A stretch of 64,000 bases of DNA from Caulobacter segnis (GTDB lineage: Bacteria; Pseudomonadota; Alphaproteobacteria; Caulobacterales; Caulobacteraceae), in the NCBI RefSeq assembly GCF_023935105.1, contig NZ_CP096040.1, positions 3,596,001-3,660,000 of the forward strand, read 5' to 3'. Below are positions 16,104 through 24,706 of this stretch, piece by piece. The position numbers and the translations under genes were made by a program. Each line of letters opens with the position of its first letter. Within the stretch, counting starts at the first letter, position 1. The notes under the pieces are model-generated. The model was not told the DNA's origin. It was given only the letters and a program-made list of their open reading frames with translations, and did no database searches.

Positions 16104-16832
16104 ATGACCCTGCCGCCGATCGACGCGAAATTCGACACGATCAACGACGGCGCCGTGCGCGAGACCGGCGCGGCGCTGAAGCCCAAGCACGCGGCCACGG
16201 TCATCATCGTCCGCACTGACGGCCCTCAGCCGCGCCTGCTGATGGGCCGGCGCAACGGCGGCCACGCCTTCATGCCCGACAAGTGGGTGTTCCCCGGCGG
16301 CCGGGTCGATCGCACGGACTATGACGCCCCCGCGTCCAGTGAACTGGCCCCCGAGGTCGCCCTGCGCCTGACCCAGGAAGCTCGTCACCCCAGGCCGGCG
16401 CGCCTGGCCCGCGCCCTGGCCCTGGCGGCCGTGCGCGAGACCTTCGAGGAGACCGGCCTGCTGCTGGCCAAGCAAGCTCCTGAACGGCCCGGCGCGGGGC
16501 CCTGGCGACCGTTCCTGGCCCAAGGCGCCCTGCCCGACCTGGCGCCACTGTCCTTTGTGGCCCGCGCCATCACTCCGCCCTATCGCCCGCGCCGCTTCGA
16601 CGCCCGCTTCTTCATGGCCCCGGCCGAGGCGCTGCTGAGCCTAGACCGTCGCCCCGACTGCGGCGAGCTGGACGAGATCGCCTGGGTCGACTTCCAGGAA
16701 GCCATGGCCCTGGATCTGCCCAACATCACCCGCTTCGTGGTCCACGAGATCGGCCAAAGGCTGGCTGAGACTGGACGGCCCGCGCCCTTCATGCGTTTCC
16801 TGAACGGTAAGCGGCATCTGACCCACCTCTGA
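16104..16832 (+). CDS. Nudix hydrolase with an interrupted Nudix box (NUDT19-like)
   Basis: 242 residues. The glycine side of the box reads KWVFPGGRVD and the catalytic helix reads AAVRETFEETGLLL. About 50 residues separate them instead of the usual short spacing, so the box is interrupted by an insert (DYDAPASSELAPEVALRLTQ region). Such an insert is found in NUDT7/NUDT19-like coenzyme A diphosphatases. The C-terminal ITPPYRPRRFDARFFMA is also typical of that group. The likely substrate is a CoA derivative or other nucleoside diphosphate. It is followed at 16864 by a small gene on the same strand. Confidence 0.85.
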   Translation: MTLPPIDAKFDTINDGAVRETGAALKPKHAATVIIVRTDGPQPRLLMGRRNGGHAFMPDKWVFPGGRVDRTDYDAPASSELAPEVALRLTQEARHPRPARLARALALAAVRETFEETGLLLAKQAPERPGAGPWRPFLAQGALPDLAPLSFVARAITPPYRPRRFDARFFMAPAEALLSLDRRPDCGELDEIAWVDFQEAMALDLPNITRFVVHEIGQRLAETGRPAPFMRFLNGKRHLTHL

Positions 16833-16863
16833 GAGGCGGGATCGCTGGGGGAGGAGATTGGCG

Positions 16864-17328
16864 ATGATCGGTTCGATTCTGGCCTTTGCCCTGCAGGCGA
16901 CGCCCGCGCCGCCACCCTCCGATATCAATAGACTGGCCTTCCTCGGCGGCTGCTGGACCCTGACCCGGCCCAATGGGACCAAGATCGACGAGCAGTGGCT
17001 GGCCCCGGCCGGCGGCGCGATGGTCGGCATGAGTCGCAGCGTCCGCGACGGCAAGCTGCGCGAGTTCGAGTTCATGCGCATCCTGGCCGCCGCCGACGGC
17101 AAGCTGCAGTTCGTGGCGCTGCCTTCCGGCCAGGCCGAGGCGGCCTTTCCGGTGAAGGACATCGCCGAGAACGCGGTGACCTTCGAGAACCCGCAGCACG
17201 ACTTTCCGCAGCGGATTCTCTATCGCCTGGTCGACAAGGACACCCTGGTGGCCCGGATCGAGGGCTCCGTCGGCGGCCAGGCCCGCTCGGCGGATTTTCC
17301 GTATCAGCGGTGCCCCGCCGGTAACTGA
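16864..17328 (+). CDS. DUF6265-like small exported protein
   Basis: 154 residues. A short hydrophobic N-terminus (MIGSILAFALQATPAPP) may be a signal peptide. The body has the lipocalin-like pattern LAFLGGCWTLTRPNGT, EQWLAPAGGAMVGMSR, FEFMRILAAADGKL and a late FENPQHDFPQRILYR, typical of DUF6265 proteins of unknown function. ATG 16864 is chosen because GGGGAGGAG ends eight bases before it; a TTG lies six bases upstream. It is on the same strand as the Nudix gene with a 31-base gap. Confidence 0.75.
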   Translation: MIGSILAFALQATPAPPPSDINRLAFLGGCWTLTRPNGTKIDEQWLAPAGGAMVGMSRSVRDGKLREFEFMRILAAADGKLQFVALPSGQAEAAFPVKDIAENAVTFENPQHDFPQRILYRLVDKDTLVARIEGSVGGQARSADFPYQRCPAGN

Positions 17329-17337
17329 CTCCGGCAA

Positions 17338-17365
17338 TTGACTTTGAGCCGCCGATGAGTATGTT
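17338..17365 (+). promoter_or_regulatory. Sigma70-type promoter of rpmG
   Basis: TTGACT at 17338-17343 and TATGTT at 17360-17365 are separated by 16 bases, close to the housekeeping consensus. They lie about 57 bases upstream of the rpmG start. This is the best -35/-10 pair I noticed in the window. Confidence 0.6.
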
Positions 17366-17422
17366 CCGCGCCTCTTATTTCCAACGCGCGGGAACCTGCG
17401 CGACCACCGCAGGGATTCGACC

Positions 17423-17590
17423 ATGGCCAAACCGGCTTCCATCAAGATCCGCCTGAACTCGACGGCGGACACCGGCTTCTTCTATGTCACCAAGAAGAAC
17501 GCCCGCACCAAGACCGAGAAGATGGTGCTGAAGAAGTACGACCCGGTTGTCCGCAAGCACGTCGAATTCCGCGAAGGCAAGATCAAGTAA
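17423..17590 (+). CDS. rpmG: 50S ribosomal protein L33
   Basis: 55 residues beginning [20 protein letters not shown] and ending [13 protein letters not shown], the full-length L33 pattern. It is the zinc-free (C-minus) form: neither CxxC pair of the zinc-binding paralogue is present. A sigma70-type promoter lies upstream and a strong terminator follows, so it is a single-gene transcription unit. Confidence 0.97.
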   Translation: MAKPASIKIRLNSTADTGFFYVTKKNARTKTEKMVLKKYDPVVRKHVEFREGKIK

Positions 17591-17615
17591 GATCGCCTTT
17601 AGCGCTGAGACACGA

Positions 17616-17648
17616 AAAACGCCCGGCTAGCGATAGCCGGGCGTTTTT
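17616..17648. terminator. Rho-independent terminator after rpmG
   Basis: AAAAACGCCCGGCTA, loop GCGA, TAGCCGGGCGTTTTT: a perfect 15-pair arm flanked by A and T runs, so it can act on both strands. It separates rpmG from the convergent small membrane gene. Confidence 0.92.
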
Positions 17649-17689
17649 GATTCCAGCCTCCGGTGACGGAAGCGCTTCAGGCCGTCAGC

Positions 17690-17938
17690 CTACCAGCGCC
17701 CTCCGGTCCACAGCCAGCGCAGCACCGTGAAGCTTCCCCAAAGTACGGTGAGCGCCGCCAGGACCGAGCCGACGCATAGCGCCAGGAACGCGCCCATGAC
17801 GGCGACGCTGGCCAGGCCGGCCGTTGGATGATCCCAGGCTTCTCCGCCGATCAGGAAAAGTGCGCAGCAGGCCACCAGGCCCAACAGCAGCCAATGGCCC
17901 GCGAACGAGCGCTTTCTGAAACTGATTCCTCTCGCCAT
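17690..17938 (-). CDS. Small two-helix membrane protein
   Basis: 82 residues. After a basic N-terminus (MARGISFRKRSF) come two hydrophobic segments, GHWLLLGLVACCALFLIGG and VAVMGAFLALCVGSVLAALTV, then a tryptophan-rich end (LRWLWTGGRW). I do not recognise the family. It lies between the rpmG terminator and the upstream PafA-like phosphatase region and looks monocistronic. Confidence 0.55.
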   Translation of the reverse strand: MARGISFRKRSFAGHWLLLGLVACCALFLIGGEAWDHPTAGLASVAVMGAFLALCVGSVLAALTVLWGSFTVLRWLWTGGRW

Positions 17939-18020
17939 CCCCGGCCTCCCTCATAGGATGTATTGGGAAGAATGCTCAACAAGGGTGTGGAGAAGGTAAA
18001 GAAGGCCCCCTAATCGAAGC

Positions 18021-19703
18021 TTAGCAATGGGAGCCGTAGGCGAGCGGCCGGCAGACGCCGTCGATATCCGTCGGCGGCGTCACGTGTGTGACCCCCGCAA
18101 GGGTCGGGGCGATGTCCACGGTGTCCAGCGGCAGCACCCGCTCGTGCGGGCTGGCGCCCTTCCACCAGAACAGGATCGGCACGCGGCGATCGTAGTCCCA
18201 GGGGCTGCCGTGAGTCGAGACATAGGTCGTCCCGGCCGTGGCGGGCACGCGATAGGGCTTGAAGGCGACGAGGATGTCGCCGACCCGGCCCGGATAGGCG
18301 CTGCGACGCAGGCGCTCGGCCACCGACAGCTCCTCGGGGAAGGCGTCGGCGGGCGCGGCCGCCAGGGTCAGGATGGCGTTGGAGTCGTAGGCCTCGGCCA
18401 CGGCTGGATCCTTGTTGATCAGCACGAGGGCCGCGGCGGTGACGCGGGCCCGGTCGGTGATCGAGGGCGTCCTGCCGTCCGGGCCCACGACATAGATCTG
18501 ATCGATGCCGCCATCGGCCTTCAGCGGATCCCACGACAGGTCGAGGTCCTTGCGCAGCTGGGCGTTCAGGCCGGCGATCCATGGCTTGCCGAGCACGCGC
18601 TGGCTATCATAGCCCTCGCCCGCCAAGCGCTCGACGAAGTCGGCGCCGCCGTGGTCGGCGGCCAGGACCACCAGGACGCCGCCCTTGACCTTGTCCAGGC
18701 TCTTGAGAAACACGCCCAGGCGTTCGTCCAGCCGGGTGATCTGGTCGCACATCTCCGGGCCGCGCGTGCCGTAGCGGTGGCCGATGAAGTCGGTGGCCGA
18801 CAAGCTGACGGTCAGGACGTCGACCTGCGGGCCGTCGCCCAGGCCGTAGGTCTCGCGCAGGCTCTGGGCCAGTTCCAGCGTCGCCTGGTCGGTATAGGGG
18901 CTGGCATAGAGGTCGCGCAGCTTGTCGGCGTCACTGGTCGCGGCCGGGATCGGCAGGGCCGCGCGCCATTGGCGACCGCCGGTCTCGTAGGAGGCCTCCA
19001 GAGCCTTGCAGCGCTTGGCCGAGGCCTTGTCGTAGTCCCAGGTATACGGATGCTTCTTGAGATCCGCCGCCAGCTTGGCGTTGAAGGCGGCGACCGGCTT
19101 GAGGCGCTGCTCCGCCGTCTGGCCTTGCGGGACCCAGGTCGTGAAGCCGAAGCCCGGCTGGTACCAGAACTGGCCGTCGGCGTGGTGACCCGACATGGTG
19201 ATCGCGCCGCGATCCTTGCCCGAGACGCCGAACACGCGGCTGCTCGGCGACACGGCCTTCAGCCAGTCGCCATAGGTCGTCGCGACCATGTTGGCGGGCG
19301 ACACTGCCCTGCCCTTCGGGTCGTCGGCCGGGGTCACGGTCGGGTCGGCCAGGCAATAGACCGTCTTGCCCGTCTCGCGGTCGTACCAGTCGTTGGCGCT
19401 GATGCCGGTCTTGTTGGGATGCTTGCCCGTCAGCAGGGTCGAGTGCCCCGGGCACGTCTCGGTGAAGGCGTGCGACTGGTAGCCGTTCGGATAGACGATG
19501 CCGCTGCTCAGCGTGGCCAGGCCGCCGGTGAACTCGCCCCGGTGCTGGGCGTAGAGATTGGCGCTGAACTGGTCGACCGAGATGACCACGACCAGCTTCG
19601 GATCCGGCTTGGAGATCGCTTGGGCCCCAACGGTCTGGGCTTGGGCGGCGAAACCCGTCGAAACGGCGGCGGCGAGCAGGCCGCGGGTAAGCATCTTCTT
19701 CAT
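18021..19703 (-). CDS. Secreted PafA-like alkaline phosphatase
   Basis: 560 residues from the ATG at 19703, which places a signal peptide (MKKMLTRGLLAAAVSTGFAAQAQ) at the very start; an ATG nine codons earlier is also open. The alkaline phosphatase superfamily fold is marked by VVVISVDQF (metal ligand), the nucleophile threonine in TETCPGHSTLLTG, SATDFIGHRYG and LAADHGGADF. A KDRGAI motif matches the Lys-x-Arg pair that defines PafA-type phosphomonoesterases. It likely releases phosphate from esters in the periplasm. The GH28 gene lies upstream on the same strand. Confidence 0.85.
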   Translation of the reverse strand: MKKMLTRGLLAAAVSTGFAAQAQTVGAQAISKPDPKLVVVISVDQFSANLYAQHRGEFTGGLATLSSGIVYPNGYQSHAFTETCPGHSTLLTGKHPNKTGISANDWYDRETGKTVYCLADPTVTPADDPKGRAVSPANMVATTYGDWLKAVSPSSRVFGVSGKDRGAITMSGHHADGQFWYQPGFGFTTWVPQGQTAEQRLKPVAAFNAKLAADLKKHPYTWDYDKASAKRCKALEASYETGGRQWRAALPIPAATSDADKLRDLYASPYTDQATLELAQSLRETYGLGDGPQVDVLTVSLSATDFIGHRYGTRGPEMCDQITRLDERLGVFLKSLDKVKGGVLVVLAADHGGADFVERLAGEGYDSQRVLGKPWIAGLNAQLRKDLDLSWDPLKADGGIDQIYVVGPDGRTPSITDRARVTAAALVLINKDPAVAEAYDSNAILTLAAAPADAFPEELSVAERLRRSAYPGRVGDILVAFKPYRVPATAGTTYVSTHGSPWDYDRRVPILFWWKGASPHERVLPLDTVDIAPTLAGVTHVTPPTDIDGVCRPLAYGSHC

Positions 19704-19788
19704 TCCGGCGATTTCACCCGAATGGTTCATCCGTGCAAGGAAGGATGGGTTTCAGCGTTGAAATGTGGAGGTCGGCGCCCTCCGCGCG

Positions 19789-21192
19789 TCAGTTCGGCTT
19801 GCCGCTGGTCATGCCCAGCACGTACGGCGGCTGCGTCGCCGCGACGTCCGGCGGACGCACCGTGGGCGGCAATGGCGCCGCGCCCGCCAGACCCTTGCCG
19901 GTGACGTTGACGGCGGCCAGCAGCAGACCTTCGGCGACCCGCACATCGATGCCGCTGAGGTTGGCGTTCCTGATGTTGGCCAGGCTCATGCCTTTCCCGG
20001 CCGTGCCGGTGATGTCCTTCAGCACGAAGCCGTCCAGCGGCTTGTCGGGGTGGATGTTGACCGCCTCGACCAGCACCGGGACGTCGCTGACCTTGATCCG
20101 CTCGAAGGTGAAGTTGCGCGCCGTGGGCACGCCGTCCAGGCCGGGCACCGGGAACTGATCCTGCTTGCCGCTGTCCAGGAGGTTCAGCCGCAGGAAGCCG
20201 CCGCCGGTCCCGGAGACTTCCAGGTCACGCATGACGATGTCCTCGATGAACGCCCCGCGCCCGGGCCGGCTCTTGATGTAGATGGCGAAGGTGTAGGCCG
20301 TCAGGCACTTGCAGCGTTCGACCCGAACGCGGCGGATCCCGGCCGAGGTCTCGCTGCCGATGCCGATGCAGGCCCAGCGATGGTCGCGGAACACGCAGTC
20401 GGTGATCACCACATCCTCGGTCGGACGGGCGATCAGATTGCCCTCCAGGCCGCGGCCGGACTTCAGCGAGATGCAATCGTCGACCGTGTCGAAGTCGCAG
20501 CGGTCGATGACCACGCGCCGGCAGGAGTCGACGTCGATGCCATCGGCCCCGCCGTTGACCACCAGGTTCCGGAACACGACGTCGTCGCAGAACACCGGGT
20601 GGATCGACCACATGTCGTTCTGCTGGGTCCGGACATCGGTGACCGAGAGGGTCTGGACCTCGACGAACTCCAGCAGGGCCGGATGGCGCAGGCCGGTCTC
20701 CTTCTGGACGCGGCCCTTGATCGCGTCGGTGGCGACGATGCTTCCCTTGCCGGTGATGGCGACGTCGTGCGCGCCCTGGGACCCGATCAGGCCGATGTAG
20801 CCGGGCACGAAACGGCCCTCCCAGCGCACTTGGGTGACCGGATAGTCCGCCAAGTCCGGCGAACCTCGCAGCGTCGCGCCCTCCTCGATGCGCAGGGTGG
20901 TGTTCGAGCCGATCCGGATGGCCCCGACCACGAAGGTCCCGCCCGCGATCACCACCTCGCCGCCGCCGAAGACGGCGCAGCGGTCCAGGGCCGCCTGAAC
21001 GGCCTGGGTGTCCTTGGTCGCCCCGTCGCCCCTGGCGCCGAGATCGCGCGGGTCGATCCGCAGGGCGGGCCGGACGGGCGCGGGCGTCCTGGAAGCAGCG
21101 GCGGCGCTGGCGCGGGTCGTGGCGGCCAGCGCCCCCAGACCCATGCCTCCGAGACTGGCAAGAGCCATGACGGCGCGGCGATTGGCGGACAT
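19789..21192 (-). CDS. Glycoside hydrolase family 28-like protein (polygalacturonase fold)
   Basis: 467 residues with a possible twin-arginine signal (SANRRAVMALASLGGMGLGA). The beta-helix starts with the pectate-lyase/GH28 entry motif LGARGDGATKDTQAVQAALD. GH28 acids are kept: GADGIDVDS near residue 216 (usual NTD) and VDDCISLKSG near 238 (DD). The usual GHG reads WACIGIGSE near 277, so the histidine is missing. The usual RIK reads YIK near 304. This suggests a divergent pectin- or rhamnogalacturonan-acting enzyme rather than a classical endo-polygalacturonase. Confidence 0.78.
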   Translation of the reverse strand: MSANRRAVMALASLGGMGLGALAATTRASAAAASRTPAPVRPALRIDPRDLGARGDGATKDTQAVQAALDRCAVFGGGEVVIAGGTFVVGAIRIGSNTTLRIEEGATLRGSPDLADYPVTQVRWEGRFVPGYIGLIGSQGAHDVAITGKGSIVATDAIKGRVQKETGLRHPALLEFVEVQTLSVTDVRTQQNDMWSIHPVFCDDVVFRNLVVNGGADGIDVDSCRRVVIDRCDFDTVDDCISLKSGRGLEGNLIARPTEDVVITDCVFRDHRWACIGIGSETSAGIRRVRVERCKCLTAYTFAIYIKSRPGRGAFIEDIVMRDLEVSGTGGGFLRLNLLDSGKQDQFPVPGLDGVPTARNFTFERIKVSDVPVLVEAVNIHPDKPLDGFVLKDITGTAGKGMSLANIRNANLSGIDVRVAEGLLLAAVNVTGKGLAGAAPLPPTVRPPDVAATQPPYVLGMTSGKPN

Positions 21193-21301
21193 GGACGAAC
21201 GCTCCCCAAGACTGGACCGGCTATGACACCGGTTTCTTCAGGGCAGCATGCGATGGGCGCGACGGGCGCGCCAATCCATAAATTGTCTGGATTCGAACGG
21301 T

Positions 21302-22666
21302 CTAGGCGGCCTTGCCGACCACCGCGTTGCGGCCCGAGGCCTTGGCCTCGTAGACGCCCTCGTCGGCGCGCTTGAGCAGGGCCTCGGGCGTATCGCCCTC
21401 GCCGATGGTAGCCGAGACCCCGACCGAGATGGTCACGGTCAGCAGTTCCTGCCCCTGAGCCACCTTGAAGGGCGAGCCGGCGACATTGTTGCGGATCCGC
21501 TCGGCGATGCGCAGGGCGGCGGCCATGGGGGTTTCGGGCATCACCACCACGAACTCCTCGCCGCCATAGCGGCAAGGCAGGTCTACGGCCCGGACGTTCG
21601 AAGCCAGGCGCAGGGCGAACTCGCGCAGCACCTCGTCGCCGACGTCGTGGCCGAAGGTATCGTTGATCTTCTTGAAGTGGTCGATGTCGATAAGCAGGGC
21701 CGAAACCTCGTCGCCGCCCAGGATCGCCCGCTTGACCAGCGTATCCAGCTGGCCGTGCATGTAGCGACGGTTGTGCAGCCCGGTCAGCTGGTCGGTGACC
21801 GCCAGCTCCAGGCTGTGGTCGAGGTTGTTGCGCAGGTAGTCGGTGTAGCGCTTGCGCTGGACCTGGGTCTTGATGCGCGCGGCCAGTTCCTGCGGGTCGG
21901 CCGGACGCGACAGGATGTCGTTCACGCCGATCTCCAGCGCCTTGACCATCCGGCCGCGATCGTCGGGATCGACCAGGGCCAGGACCGGCAGCTGGCGGGT
22001 GCGCTCGTCCGAGCGCAGCGCGGCGGTGAAGCGCAGGCCGTCGAAGGCCTTGGCCGCGGCGTTGACGATCACGAGGTCGACGGGGCCGGCGGCGCTGATC
22101 TTGGCCTTCTCGGGGTCGGTCTCGACCACCGGGCGATGCTCGACGCCGATCTCGCCGGCCAGGCGCTCGCCCTGGCGCTGATTGTCGTCGACGACCAGGA
22201 TCCGGCCGCCCAGGCCGTCCAGGCGGGCGGCGGCGCCGGCGATCACGCCGATGCGGCGACCCGAGGCCTCGCGCTGGCGCAGTTCGTCGATGACCAGCTT
22301 GAAGCGGGTCAGGCTGCGCACGCGGGCGAACAGCATGACGTCGTCGATCGGCTTGGTCAGGAAGTCAGAGGCGCCCGCCTCCAGGCCGTGGATGCGATCG
22401 GCCCGGCCGTCCAGGGCCGTGATCAGCACCACCGGGATGTGGCGGGTGTTGGGGTCGTCCTTCAGCTTGCGGCAGACGGTGAAGCCGTCGATGCCGGGCA
22501 TCATCACGTCCAGAAGGATGATGTCGGGAAGGTCGCGGGCGGCGATCATCAGGGCCGTGGCCCCGTCCATCGCGGTCGTCACTTCGTAGTACTCGGCCGT
22601 CAGCTTGGCTTCCAGCAGTCGAACATTGGCCTCGATGTCATCGACGACGAGGATCCGCGCGCTCAT
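21302..22666 (-). CDS. pleD: Response regulator diguanylate cyclase PleD
   Basis: 454 residues. A first receiver domain ([20 protein letters not shown], phospho-acceptor in [12 protein letters not shown]) is followed by a degenerate second receiver ([11 protein letters not shown] ... [10 protein letters not shown]) and a GGDEF domain. That domain has the allosteric RxxD (RSDE/RYTD region) and the active site [10 protein letters not shown]. The architecture, length and sequence match Caulobacter PleD, which makes c-di-GMP at the stalked pole after phosphorylation by DivJ. Its ATG overlaps the divK stop by four bases, so the two are translationally coupled. Confidence 0.97.
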   Translation of the reverse strand: MSARILVVDDIEANVRLLEAKLTAEYYEVTTAMDGATALMIAARDLPDIILLDVMMPGIDGFTVCRKLKDDPNTRHIPVVLITALDGRADRIHGLEAGASDFLTKPIDDVMLFARVRSLTRFKLVIDELRQREASGRRIGVIAGAAARLDGLGGRILVVDDNQRQGERLAGEIGVEHRPVVETDPEKAKISAAGPVDLVIVNAAAKAFDGLRFTAALRSDERTRQLPVLALVDPDDRGRMVKALEIGVNDILSRPADPQELAARIKTQVQRKRYTDYLRNNLDHSLELAVTDQLTGLHNRRYMHGQLDTLVKRAILGGDEVSALLIDIDHFKKINDTFGHDVGDEVLREFALRLASNVRAVDLPCRYGGEEFVVVMPETPMAAALRIAERIRNNVAGSPFKVAQGQELLTVTISVGVSATIGEGDTPEALLKRADEGVYEAKASGRNAVVGKAA

Positions 22667-23040
22667 GCGGGCTGTCTTTCCAGCAGGCGCTTGATGGTGT
22701 CGAGGAAATGGACGACCGAGATCGGCTTGGAGATGTAGGCCTCGCAACCGCCCTCGCGGATACGCTCCTCGTCGCCCTTCATGGCGAAGGCCGTCACGGC
22801 GACCACCGGGATATGGGCCAGCTCGTCGTCTTCCTTGAGCCACTTGGTGACTTCCAGGCCCGAGATCTCGGGCAGCTGGATATCCATCAGAATCAGATCG
22901 GGCTTGTTGTCGCGGGCAATAGACAACGCCGACAGACCCTCGCGGGTCTGCAGGGTTTCGTAACCCTGGGCCTCGAGCAGATCATGAAAGAGCTTCATGT
23001 TCAGCTCGTTATCCTCCACGATGAGGACCTTCTTCGTCAT
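22663..23040 (-). CDS. divK: Single-domain response regulator DivK
   Basis: 125 residues, a stand-alone receiver domain: [20 protein letters not shown] at the N-terminus, phospho-aspartate in [28 protein letters not shown] and lysine in AYISKPISV. The sequence is that of Caulobacter DivK, which shuttles between DivJ and PleC and acts through DivL/CckA to lower CtrA activity. It is the first gene of the divK-pleD operon. A CtrA-like box and a GANTC site lie upstream. Confidence 0.98.
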   Translation of the reverse strand: MTKKVLIVEDNELNMKLFHDLLEAQGYETLQTREGLSALSIARDNKPDLILMDIQLPEISGLEVTKWLKEDDELAHIPVVAVTAFAMKGDEERIREGGCEAYISKPISVVHFLDTIKRLLERQPA

Positions 23041-23078
23041 CCTTACCCCGACCGTACGGTCATGTGGCGACGCCTACG

Positions 23079-23133
23079 GATTCGCGCCGTCTTCCCAGAC
23101 CTGATGGCACGAATATCCTTAAGCCCGCGCTAA
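23079..23133 (-). promoter_or_regulatory. Candidate CtrA box and CcrM site upstream of divK
   Basis: TTAA-GCCCGCG-CTAA at 23119-23133 matches the CtrA consensus TTAA-N7-TTAA with one mismatch. GATTC at 23079-23083 is a GANTC methylation site of CcrM. Both fall in the 121-base gap shared by divK and the divergent HAD gene, 39 and 79 bases from the divK start. CtrA control of divK is established in Caulobacter; which gene this site serves here is inferred. Confidence 0.5.
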
Positions 23134-23161
23134 TCGCGTTCATACCCAACGATCCGAGCTC

Positions 23162-23809
23162 ATGGAACCGCGTTACAACGACCTCCAGGCCTGCGCCATT
23201 TCCCCCGCCGCGCCGCTGGTCATCGTCGATGTCGACGAGGTCCTGGCTCAGTTCATGCGCGGTTTCGGCGCGTTCATCGAGCGTCACGGCTTCGAGCTGC
23301 GGGTCGACCGGTTCGCCCTGTTCCAGAACATCTATCGCCCTGGAGAGACCGAACACCTCGATCTGATCGCGGGCAAGGCCCTGTTCGATGATTTCTTTCG
23401 TGACGGCGCCGATGACCTCCTGCCTGCCCTGGGCGCGGCCGACGCCCTGGCCGACCTGTCCACCCACGCCGAGGTCGTCATCCTGACCAATGCCCCCGAG
23501 CATGGCCGCATGGCGCGCATCAAATGGCTGAAGACCCACGGCTTCGACTACCCCTTGATCATCAACAGCGGCCCCAAGGGCCCGCCCGCCGCGGAATTGG
23601 CCGCGCGCACCTCGGGACCCGCCGTGTTTATCGACGACCTTTTGCCCCAGCTCGAATCGGTGGCGGAGAAGGCGCCGCGGGTCGGCCGGTTTCAGATGGT
23701 CAGCGACGAGCGCCTGCGCCCGTTCGCCCCATCCGCGCCCGATCGTCATGTCCGCATCGACGAGTGGCCCGCCCTGAAGGCCGCCATTGAGGAGCGCCTC
23801 TCTGCATGA
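23162..23809 (+). CDS. HAD-superfamily phosphatase-like protein
   Basis: 215 residues. It carries HAD motif I as IVDVDEVLAQF (nucleophilic and general acid aspartates), motif II as VVILTNAPEHG, motif III lysine in INSGPKGPPA and motif IV as AVFIDDLLPQL. The cap is short. The substrate is not predictable by eye. It is the first gene of a three-gene cluster with the ROK kinase (four-base ATGA overlap) and dinB, and diverges from divK. Confidence 0.85.
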   Translation: MEPRYNDLQACAISPAAPLVIVDVDEVLAQFMRGFGAFIERHGFELRVDRFALFQNIYRPGETEHLDLIAGKALFDDFFRDGADDLLPALGAADALADLSTHAEVVILTNAPEHGRMARIKWLKTHGFDYPLIINSGPKGPPAAELAARTSGPAVFIDDLLPQLESVAEKAPRVGRFQMVSDERLRPFAPSAPDRHVRIDEWPALKAAIEERLSA

Positions 23810-24696
23810 TCCGGTTCGGCATCGATTTCGGCGGCACCAAGATCGAGGCGGCCGCCCTCAACGCGGCGGGTGAGTTCGTGGCCCGCGTTCGCAAGCCGAA
23901 CCCGGGAAACTATCAGGACGCGCTCGAGGTGGTGGCCCAGCTGGTGACCGACGCCGAGACCATGGCCGGCGCGACATGCGCGCGGCTAGGCGTGGGCCTG
24001 CCCGGCTCGGTCTCGCCCAAGAGCGGCCTGATCCGCGGGGCCAACAGCGTCTATCTGAACGACAAGCGCTTCGGCGAGGACCTGGCCAAGCGCCTGGCGC
24101 GTCCGGTGCGCGTGACCAACGACGCCAACTGCCTGGCCCTGTCCGAAGCCGCTGACGGCGCGGGCTCTGGCGAACGCGTGGTCTTCGCCGCCATCCTGGG
24201 CACCGGCTGTGGCGGCGGCGTGGTCGTCGACGGCCAGATCATCGAAGGCCGCAACGGCTTCGCCGGCGAATGGGGTCACTTTCCCCTGCCCTGGCCCAAG
24301 CCCGAGGAATATCCCGGCCCCGACTGCTGGTGCGGCCGCAAGGGCTGCTTGGAGACCTGGATCTCCGGCCCAAGCTTTTCACGCGACGCGGGCTTTCCGA
24401 ACGGCCAGGCGACGATGGAAGCCGTCGCCGCCGGCCAGCCCAACGCCGTGGCGGCGCTGGACCGCTATGTCGACCGCGTCGGCCGCGCCCTGGCGGTGAT
24501 CTGCGACGTGATCGACCCCGACGTCATCGTCCTGGGCGGCGGCATGTCGAACGTCGACGCTCTTTATGAGCGCCTGCCCGCCGCCATCGCCCCGCATGTC
24601 TTCTCGGATGTCTTCGAGACGCCGGTGAAGAAGGCGACCCATGGCGACAGCTCCGGCGTGCGCGGCGCGGTCTGGCTGTGGCCGTCCGAGGCCTAG
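23806..24696 (+). CDS. ROK family sugar kinase (fructokinase-like)
   Basis: 296 residues. The ATP-binding motif is FGIDFGGTKIEAAAL. The ROK segments are LGVGLPGSVSP, VTNDANCLALSEA with the catalytic Asp, GTGCGGGVVVDG and the signature ending in the zinc cluster CWCGRKGCLETWISGPSF. The EWGHFPLPWP stretch with a zinc-ligand histidine is like bacterial manno(fructo)kinase or N-acetylglucosamine kinase. The sugar is not certain; fructose is the best guess. It starts inside the stop of the HAD gene. Confidence 0.88.
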   Translation: MIRFGIDFGGTKIEAAALNAAGEFVARVRKPNPGNYQDALEVVAQLVTDAETMAGATCARLGVGLPGSVSPKSGLIRGANSVYLNDKRFGEDLAKRLARPVRVTNDANCLALSEAADGAGSGERVVFAAILGTGCGGGVVVDGQIIEGRNGFAGEWGHFPLPWPKPEEYPGPDCWCGRKGCLETWISGPSFSRDAGFPNGQATMEAVAAGQPNAVAALDRYVDRVGRALAVICDVIDPDVIVLGGGMSNVDALYERLPAAIAPHVFSDVFETPVKKATHGDSSGVRGAVWLWPSEA

Positions 24697-24706
24697 GGAC
24701 CGCGCC

